Assembly: GCF_002940205.1 (NCBI RefSeq)
Contig: NZ_MDSK01000005.1
Coordinates: 3,629 to 67,628, forward strand
Direction: 5' to 3'
DNA: 64,000 nucleotides
Origin: Xanthomonas arboricola pv. guizotiae
GTDB taxonomy: Bacteria > Pseudomonadota > Gammaproteobacteria > Xanthomonadales > Xanthomonadaceae
In this document: positions 59,345 through 64,000 of the stretch, one piece after another
Numbering within the stretch: position 1 is the first letter of the stretch
How the letters are laid out: every line of letters starts with the position of its first letter
Notes under the pieces: model-generated
Told to the model about the DNA's origin: nothing
Databases searched by the model: none
What the model saw: the letters and a program-made list of their open reading frames with translations, nothing else
Made by a program: the position numbers and the translations under genes

Positions 59345-60547
59345 ATGTTGACCGATACCAAGCTGCGCAACCTCAAGCCGAGGGATAAGCTCTACAAGGA
59401 AAACGACCGTGACGGTCTCTATGTAGCCGTCACGCCCGCAGGGGCGATCTCATTCCGGTACAACTACTCGATCCACGGTCGGCAGGAGACCATCACCTTC
59501 GGCCGCTACGGTGTTGGGGGCATCACCCTGGCGGAAGCCCGCGAGCGGTTGGGCGAGGCCAAGAAGATGATCACGGCCGGGAAGTCGCCGGCGAAGGAGA
59601 AGGCTCGGGACAAGGCCCGTGTCAAGGACGCGGAGACGTTCGGGGCCTGGGCGGAAAAGTGGCTGCGTGGCTACCAGATGGCCGATTCCACCCGTGACAT
59701 GCGCCGCTCTGTCTACGAGCGCGAGCTGAAGCCGAAATTCGGCAATCAGAAGCTGGTGGAGATTACCCACGAGGACTTGCGCGCGCTGACCGATGCCATC
59801 GTGGAGCGCGGCGCTCCGGCAACCGCAGTGCATGTCCGCGAGGTGGTGTTACAGGTTTTTCGCTGGGCCATCGAGCGCGGCCAGAAGGTCGAGAACCCGG
59901 CAGAGCTGGTGCGCCCGACGAGCATCGCCAAGTTCGAGCCGCGCGACCGTGCGCTGACGCCCGACGAAATCGGCTTGATGTACCAGTACATGGAGCGCAT
60001 CGGCACGGCGCCATCCATCCGGGCGGCGGCCAAGCTGTTGCTGCTGACGATGGTGCGCAAGAGCGAGCTGACCAACGCGACCTGGAGCGAGATCAATTTC
60101 AGCGATGCGCTTTGGACGATCCCCAAGGAGCGGATGAAGCGACGCAATCCGCACCTGGTGTTTCTGTCCCGCCAGGCGCTGGACATTTTCATTGCCCTGA
60201 AAACCTTTGCCGGTGGGTCGGACTATGTATTGCCCTCACGGTATGACTCGGACTTGCCCATGAGCAGCGCCACACTCAACCAGGTGCTGACGCTGACGTA
60301 TCGGTTAGCGCAGAAGGAAGGGAAGTCGCTCGCCAAGTTCGGGCCACATGACTTGCGGCGAACGGCCAGCACGTTGCTGCACGAAGCTGGCTACAACACC
60401 GATTGGATCGAGAAGTGCCTTGCCCACGAACAGAAGGGCGTCAGGGCCGTCTACAACAAGGCAGAGTACCGCGAGCAGCGGACGGCGATGTTGCAGGACT
60501 GGGCGGACATGATCGACGAATGGACGCTCAAGCGGCCGAAGGCGTAA
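59345..60547 (+). CDS. Tyrosine integrase (P4-type, DUF4102 N-terminus)
   Basis: A 400-residue site-specific recombinase. An N-terminal DUF4102 arm-binding domain (MLTDTKLRNLKPRDKLYKEN) is followed by a SAM-like core-binding domain (about 97-180) and the catalytic domain with Arg238 (MVRKSEL), Lys265, His335-x-x-Arg338 (GPHDLRRTAS), His361 and Tyr370 (AVYNKAEY). The full pentad appears intact. It faces away from guaA and would insert or excise the element. The start at the ATG at 59345 is preferred over a codon 66 bp earlier. Confidence 0.95.
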   Translation: MLTDTKLRNLKPRDKLYKENDRDGLYVAVTPAGAISFRYNYSIHGRQETITFGRYGVGGITLAEARERLGEAKKMITAGKSPAKEKARDKARVKDAETFGAWAEKWLRGYQMADSTRDMRRSVYERELKPKFGNQKLVEITHEDLRALTDAIVERGAPATAVHVREVVLQVFRWAIERGQKVENPAELVRPTSIAKFEPRDRALTPDEIGLMYQYMERIGTAPSIRAAAKLLLLTMVRKSELTNATWSEINFSDALWTIPKERMKRRNPHLVFLSRQALDIFIALKTFAGGSDYVLPSRYDSDLPMSSATLNQVLTLTYRLAQKEGKSLAKFGPHDLRRTASTLLHEAGYNTDWIEKCLAHEQKGVRAVYNKAEYREQRTAMLQDWADMIDEWTLKRPKA

Positions 60548-60636
60548 GTCAGAGGAGGGCAGGTAGGCAGCGCCTCCAGAATAGCGACCATGGCCTCGGC
60601 TGTCATTGACACTTGAGGGGCGCGGCGTTTTAGCGG

Positions 60637-60882
60637 CTAAAAAGCGGTGGCTGCGACCGACGGGGTGAAGCCAGGCCGCATGGCCTGCGTGCCCGATGAC
60701 TTGCGCGCCTCGATCCATTCCTCGATTTCTACCAAGTCCCAGGCGACGTTTCGGCTGGTGAGTGCGATCCGGCGCGGGAACTCCCCGCGCTGCTCCATGT
60801 TGAAGATCGTGCGCTCAGACAGCGGGATCATCGCCAGCAGTTTCTTGCGATTGATGAGCGTCTTACTTGTCGTTGCCTGCAT
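60637..60882 (-). CDS. AlpA family excisionase-like regulator
   Basis: An 81-residue protein with the AlpA/MerR-like winged-helix: LINRKKLLAMIPLSERTIFN, MEQRGEFPRRIAL, NVAWDLVEIEEWIEARKSS. In P4-like and other islands such proteins bind near the int gene and regulate or direct excision. The ATG at 60882 has GAGG about 8 bp upstream; a GTG at 60903 would add seven residues. It converges with the integrase gene. Confidence 0.85.
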   Translation of the reverse strand: MQATTSKTLINRKKLLAMIPLSERTIFNMEQRGEFPRRIALTSRNVAWDLVEIEEWIEARKSSGTQAMRPGFTPSVAATAF

Positions 60883-60986
60883 CCCCTGGCCTCTTTCAGT
60901 CACTTGCGAACATGTGCCTGATAGTGCCCGTCAATGCGGATTGATTCGGCCTAATGATTGACCCTTTTGGTTGACACGAAAAGAAA

Positions 60987-62006
60987 TCAGCGGATGGGGC
61001 GCTTCTTCTTCAAGTGAAACATTGCGGGGATTGATGACAGCGCCTTCGATACCGCTTGGCGCTCGATGCCCAACCTTCGCGCAATCTCCGACTGATTGAG
61101 TCCAGACCACTGGAGCATCAAGATCTGCTTCCTCCGATCGGAGAGCTTCGAGTCCACCATCAGCCGCGCCTGGTTGCGCAGTTCCGCTTTGTCTGCCGGC
61201 TGCAACGTCTGGCGCATGACATAGTGGAAGAAGTAGCCGTCAACGAGTTGATCGCCCGATTTCACTTGCGGCGTTGCCGGCTTCGCGCATTGCTGGCTGA
61301 GCTTGGCCAGCTCAAGTTCAAACTGCGCGAGTGATCGCTTCGCCTGCCTGTATGCGGGGTTCCATTCGCCATTCGTTAGCTTGGGTCGATGCCCTTCGCA
61401 ATACTGGTGACTAAGTTCAAGTTTCTTGCGATTCTCAAGCTCCGCATCATTGACCTGTTGCTCCGCAACCTTGGCCATGAACGCGGAAAACTCCGTCAGC
61501 TCTCCGCAGAAGTCGCAGAAGCCGTGTTTCCGTTGCGCATTGAGACTGACGCCCTGAGCGGGGGAAGACGTTTGAGGGCGTTTGCTGGCACAGTAGCAAA
61601 CCAGTTCGATCAAGGCTTCGATGGTCGCGGTAAAGCGATGATCCCTTGGTGTCTGTCGGTCTTCCGTTTTGATGAACTGGCGTAGCAACTGGCGCTGCAC
61701 GCGAACCATCGCGTCAAGTCCTACCAGTCCAATGATCGCGCTGAAGCTCACACCTGTGCCGGCGCCGGGAACGTAGCCCGAGTAGCGTACTGGAAGGGTT
61801 GCCATGTAGGCGGCTACAGCAGGATCGATCACTTCCTGGATCAGTCGCCCGATAGGGTAGCGTCGCGAAGACGTGGAGTATGGCTTCCAACGTTCGCGGA
61901 AATCTTTGATGGACTGAGAAACGGTGGGGTCGCAGCCTTCCCAGATGGGAATGTAGTAACGACCAAGGCGCTTCTTTGCGTGCTCTTCGTTTTCCATGTC
62001 AACCAT
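60987..62006 (-). CDS. Unrecognised DNA-binding protein of the element
   Basis: A 339-residue protein I could not assign. Visible features: a possible zinc site with Cys164-x-x-Cys167 (HGFCDFCGELTEF) and Cys203-x-x-His206 (HQYCEGHRP), a charged helical stretch between and after them, and a C-terminal helix-turn-helix (about 291-326; LQWSGLNQSEIARRLGIERQ) like sigma-70 region 4 or LuxR-type. The GAGTGVSFSA segment near residue 81 is glycine-rich. It may be a regulator of the element. The start is uncertain among ATG 62006, ATG 61997 and TTG 62015. Confidence 0.7.
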   Translation of the reverse strand: MVDMENEEHAKKRLGRYYIPIWEGCDPTVSQSIKDFRERWKPYSTSSRRYPIGRLIQEVIDPAVAAYMATLPVRYSGYVPGAGTGVSFSAIIGLVGLDAMVRVQRQLLRQFIKTEDRQTPRDHRFTATIEALIELVCYCASKRPQTSSPAQGVSLNAQRKHGFCDFCGELTEFSAFMAKVAEQQVNDAELENRKKLELSHQYCEGHRPKLTNGEWNPAYRQAKRSLAQFELELAKLSQQCAKPATPQVKSGDQLVDGYFFHYVMRQTLQPADKAELRNQARLMVDSKLSDRRKQILMLQWSGLNQSEIARRLGIERQAVSKALSSIPAMFHLKKKRPIR

Positions 62007-62087
62007 TATTGCCAACTAATAAGCTGCTATCAAGCCTGACGCTGCTTAACCTTCGTTGCAATTCAGTTGATAACGGAGGTTTACGCA

Positions 62088-62321
62088 ATGACGATGGAAG
62101 ACACGCTGCTGCAACGCTTCGGCCCGCTGCTGAGCATCGCGCAGCTCGCCACTGTCCTGGATCGTTCGCCTGATGGGTTGCGGATCAGCTTGCGAGCGAC
62201 GAACGAATGGACGCAGCGGATCAACAAGGCCCGCTTGAAGATCGGCCGGAGGGTCTACTTCCGAACCTCGCAGATCGCCGAGGTGTTGAGTGACGAGTCC
62301 CTGTACGGAACGGGGAACTGA
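62088..62321 (+). CDS. Small helix-turn-helix-like protein preceding repA
   Basis: A 77-residue protein (MTMEDTLLQRFGPLLSIAQL...) with a strong ribosome-binding site (GGAGG 8 bp before ATG). The central part (IAQLATVLDRSPDGLRISLR) resembles the DNA-binding helices of small plasmid and island regulators; the tail (GRRVYFRTSQIAEVLSDE) is typical of excisionase/AlpA-like wings. Exact family unknown. It ends 3 bp before repA and so is probably co-expressed with it, perhaps regulating replication. Confidence 0.75.
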   Translation: MTMEDTLLQRFGPLLSIAQLATVLDRSPDGLRISLRATNEWTQRINKARLKIGRRVYFRTSQIAEVLSDESLYGTGN

Positions 62322-62324
62322 GGA

Positions 62325-63203
62325 ATGGCGATTGATGTACTGGCGGCGTTCGAGCACGAACCGCCGGTACTGGACTTCATATGGCCCGGCTTCCTTGCGG
62401 GCACTGTCGGCGCGCTCGTCGCTCCAGGAGCCACGGGTAAGAGCTTCTGGGCGCTGGAAGCAGCCATGAGCATCGCATGCAGCGTCGCGGGTGGCGACCT
62501 CGTTGGCCTAGCTCCCGCGCACACCGGGCGCGTGGTCTATTTGGCCGGGGAAGACCCTCCGCCGGCGCTGGTGCGGCGCATTCATGCCATCGGCCAGCAC
62601 CTCGGGCACGCCGCCCGCCAGGCCATCGCAGAGAACCTCGCGCTTGAGCCGATCATGGGCAAACGCCTGAACGTCATGGACGATGCCCACTTGCGCCGCG
62701 TCATCGAGTACAGCGCCGGGGCGCGGCTGATCGTGCTGGACACCCTGAGCCGCATTCACGCCCTCGATGAGAACAGCAACGGCAACATGGCCCACCTCGT
62801 GGCCGTGCTGGAGCACGTTGCGGCCACCACGGGCGCATCCGTGCTCTACCTGCACCACGTCAGCAAAGGCAGCGCCCGCGAAGGGCAGACCGACCAGCAG
62901 CAGGCAGCACGTGGCGCGTCCGCGCTGATCGACAACGCCAGGTGGTGCGGTTACGTCGCCCGGATGACCGAGGACGAAGCAAAGCGCCTCAGCGACCGCG
63001 CCCATGACCGGCAGCCAATCGGCAATGAGCGCCGCAGCTACTTCGTGCGTTTCGGCGTCAGCAAGCAGAACTACGACGCCACGCCGCTTGATCGCTGGTA
63101 CATGCGACATGCGGGCGGCGTTCTGGTGCCGGTGGAGCTGCACGAGGTCAGCAGGAATGAGGAGAAGGGGCGCGATGGCCGGAGGCGAGGCGATGGCTTT
63201 TGA
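62325..63203 (+). CDS. repA: IncQ-type RepA replicative helicase
   Basis: A 292-residue ring-helicase of the RSF1010 RepA/DnaB-RecA fold. Walker A APGATGKS (33-40), Walker B LIVLDTL (135-141), and the segment VLYLHHVSKG (HH at 177-178), QQQAARGASALIDNARW and RFGVSKQNYDATPLDRW track RSF1010 RepA along its whole length as I remember it. In IncQ plasmids RepA is a 5'-3' helicase used with RepC and a RepB primase. Here it lies on a chromosomal element. It follows the small gene by 3 bp. Confidence 0.9.
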   Translation: MAIDVLAAFEHEPPVLDFIWPGFLAGTVGALVAPGATGKSFWALEAAMSIACSVAGGDLVGLAPAHTGRVVYLAGEDPPPALVRRIHAIGQHLGHAARQAIAENLALEPIMGKRLNVMDDAHLRRVIEYSAGARLIVLDTLSRIHALDENSNGNMAHLVAVLEHVAATTGASVLYLHHVSKGSAREGQTDQQQAARGASALIDNARWCGYVARMTEDEAKRLSDRAHDRQPIGNERRSYFVRFGVSKQNYDATPLDRWYMRHAGGVLVPVELHEVSRNEEKGRDGRRRGDGF

Positions 63204-64000
63204 CCTCACCCATGCCAGGCACGATCCGATGCACTGCTTGGTTCCCGGTCTGTTCCGCAGCCTCAAGCGCGGCGAACGGAAGAAGCTCAAGCTCGATGTG
63301 ACGTACCACTACGCCGAGAATGAGCAAGCACGGTTCGTCGGCTTCGAGCCTCTTGGCGCTGATGACATGCGGCTTCTGCAAGGTCTTGTGGCTCTTGGCG
63401 GGCCGAAGGGCATCATCCTGACGCCAGAGCCATCAGCGGATTTGCCGAAGCAGCTCCGTCTATTTCTTGAGCCGAAGTTCGATGCGGCAGGGCAGGATGC
63501 GCTTGTCGTGCGCGAGAGCATGACCAGTCTGCTAGGCGAAATCGGCTTGACCGATGGCGGCGACAACATCAGGGCGATCAAGGCGTGTTTGCTGCGCATG
63601 ACAAACGTGACAGTGATGGTCACCAAGGGGATCAGGCACAGATCTTTTCACCTGATGAGCCATGCCTTCGATGAGGGGGATGGACGGCTATTCGTGGCGT
63701 TAAATCCTCAGATTACGGAGGCGATTCTTGGGAGGCGACCGTATACCCGCATCGACATGGCCGAGGTACGGGCGTTACAAACCGACCCGGCCCGCTTGAT
63801 TCACCAGCGTCTATGCGGCTGGATCGACCCGGGCAAAGCCGGACGTGTGGAACTGGATACCCTTTCTGGTTACGTCTGGCCGGACGAGGCGAACGCCGAG
63901 GCCATGAAGAAGCGCCGCCAGAAGGTTCGCAAGGCTCTGGCCGAGCTTGCCGCCGTGGGCTGGAAGGTAAGCGAGTATGCGGTAGGGAAGTGGGAAATCG
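63193..64000 (+). CDS. repC: IncQ-type RepC replication initiator (3' end off window)
   Basis: About 269 residues visible without a stop. Motifs shared with RSF1010 RepC include the start (RHDPMHCLVPGLFRSLKRGE), PLGADDMRLLQGLVAL, RLIHQRLCGWIDPGK and SGYVWPDEANAEAMKKRR. RepC binds origin iterons to begin replication. RSF1010 RepC is about 283 residues, so only the last few residues are missing. The ATG at 63193 has GGAGG 7 bp upstream and overlaps repA by 11 bp; an ATG at 63175 is also in frame. No iteron array was found in this window. Confidence 0.9.
   Translation, partial: MAFDLTHARHDPMHCLVPGLFRSLKRGERKKLKLDVTYHYAENEQARFVGFEPLGADDMRLLQGLVALGGPKGIILTPEPSADLPKQLRLFLEPKFDAAGQDALVVRESMTSLLGEIGLTDGGDNIRAIKACLLRMTNVTVMVTKGIRHRSFHLMSHAFDEGDGRLFVALNPQITEAILGRRPYTRIDMAEVRALQTDPARLIHQRLCGWIDPGKAGRVELDTLSGYVWPDEANAEAMKKRRQKVRKALAELAAVGWKVSEYAVGKWEI

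Larger units (their letters stand above)
59038..64000. mobile_element. Integrated genetic element behind guaA (left part; right end off window)
   Basis: From just after the guaA stop: a tract of TGGCA repeats, a tyrosine integrase, an AlpA-type regulator, an unrecognised DNA-binding protein, a small HTH-like gene and IncQ-type repA-repC. The first 300 bp are visibly more AT-rich than the host genes. No mobilisation, primase or cargo gene lies within view. The exact left boundary is presumed to be within the last bases of guaA; the right boundary cannot be seen. Confidence 0.8.

Noticed and set aside
62007-62087. IncQ-type iteron origin ahead of repA
   Set aside because: No tandem 20-bp direct repeats are present in this short gap or elsewhere in the visible part of the element.

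Overview
This GC-rich window reads as chromosome of a Xanthomonas or very close Lysobacterales relative. The basis is a TonB-dependent transporter inside a sugar-uptake locus, a secreted bacterial glutaminyl cyclase, dispersed GGGATTC-type intergenic repeats, REP-like hairpins, and many short ATGA gene overlaps. I assign genus from general knowledge of these genes and do not assign a species or strain.

Layout. 1-8.0 kb: end of an MFS exporter, tRNA-Pro(CGG), and the cytochrome bd module: cydA-cydB-cydX on the minus strand and cydD-cydC on the plus strand, sharing a divergent promoter region with a perfect FNR-type box. 8.0-17 kb: a frameshifted DUF1294 gene, metX, then a complete cytochrome c maturation operon ccmABCDE-F-G-H-I on the minus strand. 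17-25.6 kb: a methionine-type aminotransferase with its omega-amidase partner, glutaminyl cyclase, a small secreted protein, rluB-scpB-scpA, and yciI-bolA. 25.6-38.9 kb: a carbohydrate locus with a LacI regulator, a TonB-dependent transporter, and a tightly overlapping six-gene operon: GH144-like lipoprotein, sugar-binding lipoprotein, two permeases, a 1054-residue glycosidase, and an EEP phosphodiesterase-fold protein. There is no transporter ATPase.

39-59 kb is mostly core genome: a TraB/PrgY-type membrane protein, GNAT acetyltransferase, aguB-aguA (agmatine to putrescine), a zinc-independent L36, cmk-rpsA-ihfB-lapA-lapB, a surface-polysaccharide group (WecA/MraY-type transferase, WbpM-type dehydratase, GalU), a Kef-type antiporter, a DUF1244 protein, folD, guaB and guaA.

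From about 59.0 kb to the window end an integrated element begins directly behind guaA: a tract dense in TGGCA motifs, a tyrosine integrase, an AlpA-type regulator, an unrecognised DNA-binding protein, a small HTH-like protein, and replication genes closely resembling IncQ/RSF1010 RepA (helicase) and RepC (initiator). RepC runs off the edge, so the far end of the element and any mobilisation or cargo genes are not visible.

The most interesting signals are the IncQ-type replication pair on a guaA-integrated element, the six-gene glucan-scavenging operon, and paired inverted GGGATTC tracts that sit between genes and supply some stop codons. No CRISPR array or insertion sequence was seen.
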